The notes beneath the pieces are model-generated. The model did not search any database. It saw nothing but the letters and a program-made list of their open reading frames with translations, and was not told where the DNA came from. A stretch of DNA of 64,000 nucleotides, from positions 1-64,000 of the forward strand of contig NZ_PCOT01000001.1 in the NCBI RefSeq assembly GCF_002979415.1. The letters run 5' to 3'. This DNA is from Microbacterium sp. MYb72. Lineage in GTDB: Bacteria; Actinomycetota; Actinomycetes; Actinomycetales; Microbacteriaceae. This document shows positions 17,501 to 24,934 of the stretch, piece after piece. How positions within the stretch are numbered: the first letter of the stretch is position 1; every line of letters begins with the position of its first letter. A program made the position numbers and the translations under genes.

Positions 17501-18554
17501 AGCGGTCGTAGACGTTCCGCCGGTACGCGGTGAGCCCGTACTCGTCGCGGCACAGCCGGGTGTAGGTGCCGTACAGGGTGTCGGCGCGGGCGGCGATGCC
17601 GAAGGCGAACCCGCGCTGCTGTCCGACCGTCATCGCGGTGCGCAGCCCCGGTTGCGGGGAGTACATGCTCGGCACGACGTCGAGGCTGTCGTTGCGCAGG
17701 CTCATGCCGTAGGGCTGGCGATCCGACATGAGCTGACGCTCGTGCACGAACTCGGCGACCTCCGCGGGGAGGTACAGCCCCGAGGTGACCGCGACCCCGC
17801 CGACCTCGTACTGGGTCAGCGCCATCGGCGCGAAGAGCTCCCATGCGCCGAGGGGCGCCGAGCCGTCGAGGACGGAGAGCGCGTGCTGGTACGAGCCGCA
17901 GAGCACTTCGTCGACGTCGTCCAGCGACCTCGTGTCCTGGCTCTGGTACCCGACGATGTAGTCGCCCGCCGTCTTCGCCGTCAGCACGTAGTGCGCCTCC
18001 GGGTTGTCACCTTCGAGCCGCCAGCGCACGACCAGGTCGACGTCGTCCGTGCTCGTGCGGAGCTCGATCGCCTGTGGTCCGAGCACCTGATACGACGTGA
18101 AGCCCAGCCAGCTCGTCGCCAGCGGTCCGTAGAGCTCTGGAGCACTGCCGGACGGCAGGGTGCCCGTCAGCACGACCCACTGCTCGTCGAAGCGGTGCGC
18201 CTGATCGGTGATGGGCAGCCAGGCGCCGTTCCGCTTGACCTCGAGGTCGCGGACGATCGTCTCCCCGCCGTCCCATGTGGCGTGGTGGAACGTCATCCGG
18301 TGGTTCTGCCCCACGAGCTGTGCGACCTGCGTCAGTGCCAGGTTGGGCTTCGTCAGCCGGCGCAGCGCGTCGGGAAAGGCCCCGCCGGTTCCGGTGACCG
18401 TGGCTCCGACGCCCATCATCGACGCCGAGGCCGATGAGGGGCTGCCCCCGAGGACCGGAGGCAGCACCCCGGCGATCACCAGCATCCGCAGAACCGCCCG
18501 ACGACTCCAGAGCGTGGCGTCGTCGCCGGCCCCCGTGTTCGAAATTGAATCCAT
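14532..18554 (-). CDS. Large Tat-exported putative carbohydrate-active protein with Golvesin-like C-terminus
   Basis: 1340 residues. The N-terminus has a twin-arginine motif (R18-R19, SRRAVLRML) and hydrophobic stretch, so it is probably secreted folded. The middle (~residues 400-800) is rich in aromatic, His and Tyr patterns reminiscent of alpha/alpha-barrel glycosidases or lyases, but I cannot name a family. From ~1020 to 1190 two beta-sandwich repeats resemble NEW3/NPCBM-associated domains. The last ~140 residues (RYSDADSVGSTVTWNANLP, LYRVSVWYPTNP) resemble the Golvesin/Xly carbohydrate-binding-like domain. The start at 18554 fits a probable leaderless transcript. Likely role: release of the acidic sugar used by the neighbouring pathway. 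Confidence 0.65.
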   Translation of the reverse strand: MDSISNTGAGDDATLWSRRAVLRMLVIAGVLPPVLGGSPSSASASMMGVGATVTGTGGAFPDALRRLTKPNLALTQVAQLVGQNHRMTFHHATWDGGETIVRDLEVKRNGAWLPITDQAHRFDEQWVVLTGTLPSGSAPELYGPLATSWLGFTSYQVLGPQAIELRTSTDDVDLVVRWRLEGDNPEAHYVLTAKTAGDYIVGYQSQDTRSLDDVDEVLCGSYQHALSVLDGSAPLGAWELFAPMALTQYEVGGVAVTSGLYLPAEVAEFVHERQLMSDRQPYGMSLRNDSLDVVPSMYSPQPGLRTAMTVGQQRGFAFGIAARADTLYGTYTRLCRDEYGLTAYRRNVYDRSLTDAVHSMTELIAIEPNGDDSTDYIPSFSGWWSRAKGFVDVENEDAVRTAASGVVLAAHYLTGTADSTLYERRARPLIEYQLSRKGIGHSPVIGSPVYNDTTQYRLGKIATDAVNLASLYQLTHGRNASIQRLAVQATKAGVVGQSRAPFSNALATYRITGDPAYLAEASLIGKRYTREQILTPYRSNGQPPGGFAYSFSKYWVDLLELFEVTGDTEFLDGAYREAQRFITQTAVRPVPDQNVTVPDGHVITQQYDWETRSSLPSYPTTSVATETVPAWYVSPSGLTFEALSSFKLGVSSLTDPGGGYVFNPCWAGALLRLAHHTGDDLLADVAHNMVIGRFTTYPGYYGRQFQVAHMKPDFATSGPVGITGYYFHHAPAQLGLAMDYLISESFYRSSGSIDFPHVFEADFAYFKFFAYGHAPGTFFGETGVWPYLPAGLISLDNPLVNWIGGVGNDALYLSLTNSAAGAQQVVVDLSSDLTGIPRGSAPVVELVAADGSRSSVSGHNGRVTVTVPGHGLLALVVRDVTVERPALPSDDIVDHGSDSFSEVDSDPSGEYGLVRGLLLVRPGGEGYDAYVQIDTEQAATLSYRIGSQPVQQAPAKGYPYEWTIGVDDPTKSISYTVTAGGVTTSEVTLRLPSRISGAHSGVAGDVVAQATGTAGDRVPLTIEVRNATNAAISGSVTATLPTGWQLEGPVPAVSVPAHGTARVEAAAVIAAAAPLGEVQIAASLSVPGGAPIVLRPAPIEVIDRRRLVSLTSDKEIVSGPGAVATLTALVINTGVTPLQATLSLYGTTAWSIAQRDAVVTVPPRSDLTHSWTVTAGPTVAPGSTIRFEARLDQTLRRGVLVRVADEGVIAHTQSPWPGYLEAGRWYPSGLSGWNGTRTRYSDADSVGSTVTWNANLPQAGLYRVSVWYPTNPTTTTSAAYIVQHESGSTEVIVDQTVGAAAWRSLGTFRYGAGAVGVVKLEVRNTSIHRVSAAQFVRIGD

Positions 18555-18558
18555 GATG

Positions 18559-18569
18559 CACATGATGCA
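18559..18569. promoter_or_regulatory. Candidate shared operator core, site 3
   Basis: CACATGATGCA fits the CACANNNTGCA core found at 7261 and 12285. It overlaps the predicted -10 box of the large exported-protein gene, where a repressor would block transcription. Confidence 0.35.
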
Positions 18570-18590
18570 ATCTGTATGCGACAATGTCAA
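18562..18590 (-). promoter_or_regulatory. Promoter of the 1340-residue protein gene
   Basis: On the minus strand TTGACA (18590-18585) and CATCAT (18567-18562) are 17 bp apart. Initiation about seven bases later falls at the ATG at 18554, predicting a leaderless mRNA. The same six -35 bases read TGTCAA on the plus strand, 18 bp before TACGAT (18609-18614), a possible promoter for the esterase gene. Confidence 0.5.
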
Positions 18591-18654
18591 CGGATGCCCC
18601 CGCGCCGATACGATGGCGCCGTCGATCGCCCTCACCCCCGAGAGGACCCACCAG

Positions 18655-19641
18655 GTGCCCCAGGACACGCCGGAAGAGCTGACGGAGTACGCGCTGAGCG
18701 CTCTGCTCCTGCCGCCGGCTCCGCCGATCGAACCGGACGACTTCGACGAGTTCTGGACGGCGACCCACGAGGAGTTCGGCGTCGGCCCCGTGGAGTGGGC
18801 GACGACGCACGAGCTCGCCCCGACCGACACGCATCGCGTCTCGGCGCTGACGTTCGCCTCGTCCGCGGGCGAATCCGCAGCGGCCTACCTGATGCTGCCC
18901 CTCGACCCCTCGGCGATCCGCCGTGGTCTCGTCGTCGGTCACGGCTACGGGGGCCGCACCGCCCCGGATCCCGACCGCGTCCCGTCGGATACCGCCGCGA
19001 TCTTCCCGTGCGCCCCCGGCACGCACCCCGGCACGCCCAGCCGCTTCCCCGCCGTCCCCGATGAGCACGTGATCGCCGGGATCGCGCACCGCGACACGTA
19101 CTCGCACCGCTTCGCCGCCGCCGACATCTGGCGCGCCGCGACGATCCTGCTCGACATCGCGCCGTCCGCCGCGCCCGCCCTCGACTTCAGCGGCAGCAGC
19201 TTCGGCGGCGGCATCGGTGCGATGGCCCTCCCCTGGGATCCGCGGTTCCGCCGCGCTGTCCTCGACGTCCCGAGCTTCGGTCATCACGCGATCCGCCTCA
19301 CCCGGCGGTGCACGGGCAGCGGAGAGGCCGTCCGCCGGCTGCTGCACGAGCATCCGGAGCACCGGCCCGTCATCGACTACTTCGATGCGGCCATCGCCGC
19401 ACGGCGGCTGCGCATCCCCACCCTCACGATCGCCGCGGTGCTCGATCCGGCCGTGGATCCGCGCGGGCAGTTCGCCGTGCATCACGCGATCCCGGCGCCC
19501 TCACGCCTCGGCGTGAGGGCGAACGGACACCTGGACGGCCCCCTCGGCGCCGCGGCCGATCGCCTCGCCCTCCAGCAGGGCATCGACTTCCTCGCGCTCC
19601 CGGCGGATCGCCTCGCGCCGGAGCTCCCAGACAACACATAG
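18655..19641 (+). CDS. CE7-type acetylxylan esterase / cephalosporin-C deacetylase-like hydrolase
   Basis: 328-residue alpha/beta hydrolase. The nucleophile is S182 in SGSSFGGG; an Asp near LDPAVDP and the His in NGHLDGP complete a plausible triad; VVGHGYGGR is the oxyanion region. No signal peptide is visible, as for most CE7 enzymes, which deacetylate imported oligosaccharides in the cytosol. GTG 18655 is chosen because GAGAGGA lies eight bases upstream; an ATG at 18613 is in frame but overlaps the candidate -10. Divergent from the large exported protein, so the two are probably co-regulated. Confidence 0.75.
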   Translation: MPQDTPEELTEYALSALLLPPAPPIEPDDFDEFWTATHEEFGVGPVEWATTHELAPTDTHRVSALTFASSAGESAAAYLMLPLDPSAIRRGLVVGHGYGGRTAPDPDRVPSDTAAIFPCAPGTHPGTPSRFPAVPDEHVIAGIAHRDTYSHRFAAADIWRAATILLDIAPSAAPALDFSGSSFGGGIGAMALPWDPRFRRAVLDVPSFGHHAIRLTRRCTGSGEAVRRLLHEHPEHRPVIDYFDAAIAARRLRIPTLTIAAVLDPAVDPRGQFAVHHAIPAPSRLGVRANGHLDGPLGAAADRLALQQGIDFLALPADRLAPELPDNT

Positions 19642-19664
19642 CGCTCTCCATAGAAATCACATAG
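19637..19664 (+). promoter_or_regulatory. Three CATAG repeats upstream of the response regulator
   Basis: CATAG occurs at 19637, 19649 and 19660, spaced 12 and 11 bp, about one helical turn. Tandem direct repeats with this period are the usual site form for OmpR-family regulators, so this may be an autoregulatory site. Confidence 0.45.
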
Positions 19665-19685
19665 GAGATTCCGCAGAATGGGTGC

Positions 19686-20414
19686 ATGAGCACTGTGCAT
19701 CCCGATCTGCGCCGCCCCGACGGCTCCCCCCTGCGCATCCTCGCCGTCGACGACGAGCAGATGCTGACCGACCTGCTCGCGATGGCGCTCCGCATGGAGG
19801 GCTGGGAGGTGCGCACCGCGTCCTCCGGTCTCGAAGCGCTGCAGGTCGCACGCGAGTTCGAGCCCGATGCGCTCGTGCTCGACATCATGATGCCCGACCT
19901 CGACGGCATGTCGGTGCTGCGGCGGCTGCGCGAGTCGGGGAGCCTCGTCCCCGTGCTCTTCCTGACCGCGAAGGATGCCGTCGGCGATCGCGTCGCCGGA
20001 CTCACCGCCGGCGGCGACGACTACGTCACCAAGCCGTTCAGTCTGGAGGAGGTCATCGCCCGCCTCCGCGCGATCATCCGGCGCACGGGTCACGCCACGG
20101 CCGACGACGGGCAGTCGATCCTGCGCGTCGCCGACCTGACGCTCAACGAGGACAGCCACGAGGTGGTCCGCGACGGCACCGAGATCGAGCTCACCGCGAC
20201 GGAGTTCGAGCTGCTGCGCTACCTCATGCGCAACGAGCGCCGCGTCCTGTCGAAGGCGCAGATCCTCGACCGCGTCTGGAGCTACGACTTCGGCGGCAAG
20301 TCCTCCGTCGTCGAGCTGTACATCTCCTACCTGCGCAAGAAGATCGATGCGGGCCGCACGCCGCTGCTGCACACGGTGCGCGGCGTCGGCTACATGATCA
20401 AGGCCCCTCAGTGA
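19686..20414 (+). CDS. OmpR-family response regulator
   Basis: 242 residues. Receiver domain: the acidic pair in VDDEQ, the phosphoacceptor D66 (LVLDIMMPD), a Thr in FLTAKD and K116 (YVTKPFS). The C-terminal winged helix contains ELTATEFELLRYLMRN and SVVELYISYLRKKID. It overlaps the kinase gene by four bases (GTGA). The pair resembles actinobacterial TcrA/MprA-type systems. Targets are unknown; its own promoter carries periodic repeats. A strong Shine-Dalgarno is absent right before the ATG. Confidence 0.93.
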   Translation: MSTVHPDLRRPDGSPLRILAVDDEQMLTDLLAMALRMEGWEVRTASSGLEALQVAREFEPDALVLDIMMPDLDGMSVLRRLRESGSLVPVLFLTAKDAVGDRVAGLTAGGDDYVTKPFSLEEVIARLRAIIRRTGHATADDGQSILRVADLTLNEDSHEVVRDGTEIELTATEFELLRYLMRNERRVLSKAQILDRVWSYDFGGKSSVVELYISYLRKKIDAGRTPLLHTVRGVGYMIKAPQ

Positions 20415-21904
20415 GCATCACGAGGATGCCGCGGCGCCCGATGAGCCTGCAGACGCGGCTGATGTCCGCCGTGATCGGGTTCGTGTCGCTCATCCTCGTG
20501 ATCGTCGCGGTCATCACCAGCGCCATCCTGGGGCGGACGCTGGAGGATCAGCTCGATCAGAAGCTGTTCACCACCGCGAGCGAGGTCGTCGGACGCATCG
20601 ATCAGCTCCCCGGGAGCTTCGCCACCACCGAGCAGGCACTCTCGGGGATGCCCGTGGAGAACGGGTCGCTGTTCGCCGTCTCGAGCCAGGCGGGCACGGG
20701 CGGCATCGTGCTGAGCAGCCAGAACAACGAGCTCACCGGGGGCGCCCGCAGCCTGACCAAGGCGCAGCTGGTGCAGATCAACGATGCGCTGAACGGCGGT
20801 CGCACCGCGACCGTGACGATCGAGAGCCTCGGCTCCTACCGCGTCGTCGTGGCCACATCACCCGTCTCCCACTCCGTCGTCGTCGCGGGTCTTCCCCGCA
20901 CCGGCATCCAGAACCAGATGGCCACCCTGTTCACGGTGATCGTGCTCGCGACGCTGGGCGGGCTGATCCTGCTCGCGCTCACCACGGCCATCACCATCCG
21001 CCTGAGCCTGCGCCCGCTCCGGGCGATGGCCGCGACCGCGACCCGCGTCGCGAACCAGCCGCTCGACCGCGGCGAGGTCGACATCACCGAGCGCATACCC
21101 GCGTCCGAGGCCGACCCCCGCACCGAGACCGGGCTGGTCGGCGCCTCCCTGAACAAGCTGCTCGACCACGTCAACACCTCCCTGGCCGCGCGCCAGAAGA
21201 ACGAGGAGCGGATGCGGCGCTTCGTCGCCGACGCGAGCCACGAGCTGCGCACTCCCCTGGCGTCGATCCGCGGGTACTCTGAGCTCTCCCTGCGCGCGCT
21301 CGGCCAGCAGGAGGGCCCGGCGGTGATCGAGAGCACGACCACGTCTCTCGAACGCATCCAGGCGCAGTCGCTGCGGATGACGCGCCTCGTCGAAGATCTG
21401 CTGCTCCTCGCTCGCCTCGACGAGGGCAGGGAGCTCGTCTACGGCACGGTCGACCTCACGCAGCTGGGACTGGAGGGCGTGTCGGATGCGCGCCCCACCG
21501 CACCCGATCACCGCTGGAACATCGAGGTCCCCGACGAGCCCGTCGTGATCGTCGGGGATGCCGGCCGCATGCACCAGGTGGTCACGAATCTCCTCGCCAA
21601 CGCGCGAACCCACACTCCCGCCGGCACCGAGATCACACTCAGCGTCAGCCGTGAGGGCGAGGAGGCGGTGCTGCGCGTGCACGACGACGGCCCCGGCATC
21701 GACCCGGCCGTCCGCGACGAGCTGTTCGCGCGGTTCGCCCGCGGGGACAGCTCGCGCGCCAGGCAGACCGGAGGCACCGGCCTCGGGCTCGCGATCGTCA
21801 AGGCGATCGTCGAGGGGCACCACGGGCACATCACGGTCGAGAGCGTTCCGGGGAGCACGACGTTCAGCGTCCGCCTCCCGATCGAGCCGGTCGTCGGTGC
21901 CTGA
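20411..21904 (+). CDS. Sensor histidine kinase
   Basis: 497 residues, GTG start. Two membrane helices (~15-40 and ~165-190) bracket a ~120-residue extracytosolic sensor domain. A HAMP linker is followed by HisKA with H277 (ADASHELRTPLASIRGYSEL), then HATPase with N box NLLANARTHTP, G1 DDGPGIDP and G2 GGTGLGLAIV. It is convergent with the flavin electron-transfer operon, ending 31 bases from it. A link to envelope redox state is only suggested by position. Confidence 0.94.
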   Translation: MSITRMPRRPMSLQTRLMSAVIGFVSLILVIVAVITSAILGRTLEDQLDQKLFTTASEVVGRIDQLPGSFATTEQALSGMPVENGSLFAVSSQAGTGGIVLSSQNNELTGGARSLTKAQLVQINDALNGGRTATVTIESLGSYRVVVATSPVSHSVVVAGLPRTGIQNQMATLFTVIVLATLGGLILLALTTAITIRLSLRPLRAMAATATRVANQPLDRGEVDITERIPASEADPRTETGLVGASLNKLLDHVNTSLAARQKNEERMRRFVADASHELRTPLASIRGYSELSLRALGQQEGPAVIESTTTSLERIQAQSLRMTRLVEDLLLLARLDEGRELVYGTVDLTQLGLEGVSDARPTAPDHRWNIEVPDEPVVIVGDAGRMHQVVTNLLANARTHTPAGTEITLSVSREGEEAVLRVHDDGPGIDPAVRDELFARFARGDSSRARQTGGTGLGLAIVKAIVEGHHGHITVESVPGSTTFSVRLPIEPVVGA

Positions 21905-21934
21905 GCCGGTGCGGACGTCGCGTCCTCGTGACGC

Positions 21935-23482
21935 TCAGTACCCGGCGAACGCGTCGGTCGTGAGGCTGTGCGCCTTCTGCAGGGCCGGAGCGAGGTCGGC
22001 GATCAGCCGCGGAGGGCCGGAGATGAAGGCGTGCCGCGCCGCGATGTCGGGAACGTACCGGTCGAGCTCCGCGGCGTCGAGGCGCACGCCCCGCGCCCAG
22101 GTCCAGTGCGCGGGGAGATCGGCCGGCTCCTCGCGCGTGAACACGACGACCCGGGCGCCCGTGGCGGCCAGCTCGTCGCGGAACGCCAGCTCGGCGGGCT
22201 CCGACGCCACGTAGACCAGCACGACGTCTCGGATCTCCCCCGCCAGCTGCAGCTGGCGCAGCTGGGAGACGAACGGCGTCACGCCGATGCCGGCCGCCAC
22301 CATGAGCACCGGCGCCTGCGAGCGCGGCAGCAGGAAGTCGCCCCAGGTGCCGGTGACCGCGAGAGTCGCACCGGGCTGAGCGGCCGCCAGCGCGCGCTTG
22401 TAGCTGGACGGATGCTTCTGGTCGCCGTCCTTGTAGGCGATGCGCAGCGTCGGCAGATCGCCCGGGGCCGACACGATGCTGAACTCGCGCCTCGTTCCGC
22501 GAGCGTCGGCACGGCGGTGCGGCACGTCCAGCTCGAGGTACTGCCCCGGGAGGAACCTCAGCCTGCTCCTGGTGCGGAACGTCAGCTCCTGCACGGTCGG
22601 GGTGATGAACTCCCGCTTCTCGAGGGTGAGCCGCACCGAGCCGCGCACGGCGAACGCGAAGGCGAGCAGGTTTCCGATCAGCAGCGCCCGCTCCTGACCA
22701 AGGGTGATCCCGCCGATCAGGATCGGCCAGCCCGCGAGGACGCCGACGAGCGCGGCCACGGAGAACTGCTGCCACCGCCGCGGCGGCAGGGTCAGCGGCT
22801 CGGAGAGCATGAACGCGCCGAGGAACAGGTAGGGCGACTGCATCAGCGCGAACGACAGCGCCGTCGCGAGGTCGAAGGGAAGCCCTCCCTGCGACAGCTG
22901 GACGTACTGCCGCAGCAGCGCGACGACGATCGCGACGAGGAGGAAGACCAGCACGATCCGCACCTTCTCGGTGCGCCAGAGCACGATCAGTCCGAGGAGC
23001 GCGACGGGGACGAACAGCGCCGGCGTGCCGACCCACCACGACGAGAAGGTCCCGAGACCGGTGATCGTGACCACCGCGGCGCCGAACGCCGCCGGGTTGA
23101 GGATGTGACGGCCGCGCCAGGCGATCACGTACTTCGAGATGCTGGCGAGCGCCCCGGCCAGAGCCAGTCCGCCGAGAGAGGGGAGATCGGCGCCCGGCTG
23201 CAGCACGAACAGCAGGATGAGCGCCGTGACCAGAGACGACTCGATGCGCCACGGCAGCCGCAGCACTCGCTGCGCGGCGGCATCCACGGCCGAGATCACG
23301 ACCGCCAGCACGGCGAAGGAGACCACCAGCGCGAGCGGCGTCGGCGAGACGAGCCCGAAGAAGGAGAGCACCTCGGCGAGTGCGGCCAGCGCGAGCAGCG
23401 AGAACAGCACGAGCCGGTACATCGACAGTGCCCCGAGGATCGCGAGGACTCGCTGCCTGACAGTGGTGAAAGCGGTGATCAC
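21935..23482 (-). CDS. RnfD/NqrB-like membrane domain fused to ferredoxin-NADP reductase-type domain
   Basis: 515 residues, GTG start. Residues ~1-275 form a multi-helix domain with hallmarks of RnfD/NqrB: SKYVIAWRGRHILNPAAFG, and an EPLT sequence with T231 where RnfD carries its covalently FMN-bound Thr. Residues ~280-515 are an FAD/NAD(P)-binding reductase (LPGQYLELDVPH, REFSIVSAP, MVAAGIGVTPF, FISGPP). Predicted role: carry electrons from cytosolic NAD(P)H through the membrane to external flavoproteins. It is third in an operon after the FMN-binding lipoprotein and ApbE. Confidence 0.85.
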   Translation of the reverse strand: MITAFTTVRQRVLAILGALSMYRLVLFSLLALAALAEVLSFFGLVSPTPLALVVSFAVLAVVISAVDAAAQRVLRLPWRIESSLVTALILLFVLQPGADLPSLGGLALAGALASISKYVIAWRGRHILNPAAFGAAVVTITGLGTFSSWWVGTPALFVPVALLGLIVLWRTEKVRIVLVFLLVAIVVALLRQYVQLSQGGLPFDLATALSFALMQSPYLFLGAFMLSEPLTLPPRRWQQFSVAALVGVLAGWPILIGGITLGQERALLIGNLLAFAFAVRGSVRLTLEKREFITPTVQELTFRTRSRLRFLPGQYLELDVPHRRADARGTRREFSIVSAPGDLPTLRIAYKDGDQKHPSSYKRALAAAQPGATLAVTGTWGDFLLPRSQAPVLMVAAGIGVTPFVSQLRQLQLAGEIRDVVLVYVASEPAELAFRDELAATGARVVVFTREEPADLPAHWTWARGVRLDAAELDRYVPDIAARHAFISGPPRLIADLAPALQKAHSLTTDAFAGY

Positions 23483-23510
23483 GGCTTCTACTCTTCCCTA
23501 CTTCTCCGGG

Positions 23511-24362
23511 TCAGGGGCGGGCGACGAACAGCTCGGCCCTGCAGTCCGCCGAACGCTCGATGCGTCCGTCGGTCGTCATCCGCACCCACTCGACGCCCCA
23601 GTCGTCGGCGAGCTCGGGGCCGCCGTCGAAGAAGAGCGCGGTGGCGACGGCATCCGCTCTCATCGCATCCGCGCCGATCGCCCAGGTCGCCGCCCAGGTC
23701 TGCACCGGAACGCCGGTGCGCGCGTCGAGGACGTGGTGGAGTCCGTCGCCCCAGGCCCGGCGGTTGATCGCGGACGCGCAGAGCGCCGCATCCTGCAGGG
23801 AGACGATGCCGACGGCCTTCGTGGGGTCGAACGGATGCTCGAGGCCGATGCGCACCGCACTCCCCCGCACCCTGAGGTCTCCCGCCGCGTCGACCACGAG
23901 GCCTCCCGGCACGTGGGCCAGGAGAGCGAACACGAGGTCGACGAGCCGTCCTTTGCCGAGCGCGCCGACGTCGAGGAGCGCGGGAGCCGAGACCTCGGCA
24001 TCCCGGTCGCTCCACGAGACGAGAGACGTCCAGTCCGACGGAGCGGCGACGGGCTCTCCGGCGCGCAGCGAGTACGCCGCGTCGTAGCCGAGGGCCTCGA
24101 GACCGGCGCCGACCAGCGGGTCGACGGCCCCCGCGGTCGCCGTGGAGAGCTCGCGGTAGAGACTCAGCATCGGCCCCGCGTCGGGAGACATCAGGCGTCC
24201 TCCGTGCGCGGCCAGCCGCGTGACGTCGGAGTCGGACCGGAAGCGGGACCACTCCCGATCGAACCGCTCGATCTCCGCCGCGACCGCCGCGCGATCGTCG
24301 GACGAGAGCTCTCCCTCGATCTCCCAGCGGGTGCCGATCGCGTCGAAACGCCAGATCGTCAT
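23511..24362 (-). CDS. apbE: FAD:protein FMN transferase
   Basis: 283-residue ApbE-family enzyme that attaches FMN from FAD to a Thr of target proteins. Family features: an early AIGTRWEIE (usual AMGT), ALLDVGALGKGRLVD (usual DLGGIAKG region), VDAAGDLRVRG, and GADAMRADAVATALF (usual ADALATALF). No clear signal peptide is seen, unlike most ApbE, so either the export signal is atypical or it acts at the inner face. It sits between its two likely substrates. Its start is 15 bases after the lipoprotein stop. Confidence 0.92.
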   Translation of the reverse strand: MTIWRFDAIGTRWEIEGELSSDDRAAVAAEIERFDREWSRFRSDSDVTRLAAHGGRLMSPDAGPMLSLYRELSTATAGAVDPLVGAGLEALGYDAAYSLRAGEPVAAPSDWTSLVSWSDRDAEVSAPALLDVGALGKGRLVDLVFALLAHVPGGLVVDAAGDLRVRGSAVRIGLEHPFDPTKAVGIVSLQDAALCASAINRRAWGDGLHHVLDARTGVPVQTWAATWAIGADAMRADAVATALFFDGGPELADDWGVEWVRMTTDGRIERSADCRAELFVARP

Positions 24363-24377
24363 CGCCCCGTCAGGCGC

Positions 24378-24848
24378 CTAGGAGGCCGCCTGCTCCTTGA
24401 TCGACTCGACCGCCTGGTTGAAGCCGCCGCTGGTGAGCGAGGAGCCCGCGACGCGGCTGACCTTCAGCTCGGAGAGCGGGACGCCGACCGCCTCGTCCGC
24501 GATGCCGCCGATGAACTTGCCCTGGTACTCTTCGGTCTCGCGCGCCTGCGGGTCGCCCGTGACCTCGACCTCCGTCACGACGCCGTCGGCGATGGTGAGC
24601 GACACCGAGATCTTCTCGACGGTCTCGGGGGTCTGGTAGGAGCCGTCGGCCGTGTAGGTGCCGTCCTTGTAGGTCGTCGAGCTGCTGTCGCTCGGCGCCG
24701 AGGAGGCGCCGGAACCGGTGTCTCCGCCGGTGGTCGCGGTGTTGTCTGCGTCTGCAGCACCGGAGCAGCCGGCCAGGACGAGGAGTCCTGCGACGCCGAC
24801 GAGAGCGGAGCCCTTGCGGACGGAGGTCGGTACGGTCGTGCGGATCAT
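24378..24848 (-). CDS. FMN-binding-domain lipoprotein
   Basis: 156 residues. The lipobox ends at C28 (LVLAGC), followed by a Ser/Thr/Gly-rich linker (~30-60), then an FMN_bind domain (YKDGTYTADG at its start). The flavinylation motif is AGSSLTS with T139 as predicted FMN attachment site. The start at 24848 is fixed by GGGAGGA a few bases upstream; in-frame upstream codons lack one. First gene of the flavin operon; it would accept electrons outside the membrane from the RnfD-like protein. Tandem repeats lie right upstream. Confidence 0.9.
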   Translation of the reverse strand: MIRTTVPTSVRKGSALVGVAGLLVLAGCSGAADADNTATTGGDTGSGASSAPSDSSSTTYKDGTYTADGSYQTPETVEKISVSLTIADGVVTEVEVTGDPQARETEEYQGKFIGGIADEAVGVPLSELKVSRVAGSSLTSGGFNQAVESIKEQAAS

Positions 24849-24878
24849 GATGGTCCTCCCGGCTGTGTGCTGGTCGAC

Positions 24879-24918
24879 GATCTGTCGATGCATTCGACCG
24901 TATGCATTCGTCCTATGC
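24879..24918 (-). promoter_or_regulatory. Three contiguous GCAT-type repeats upstream of the flavin operon
   Basis: On the minus strand three units abut: GCATAGGACGAAT (24918-24906), GCATACGGTCGAAT (24905-24892) and GCATCGACAGATC (24891-24879). They end 30 bases before the lipoprotein start. A response-regulator or other tandem-binding site is likely. Confidence 0.45.
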
Positions 24919-24934
24919 GGCCGCTGTGCCTCTG

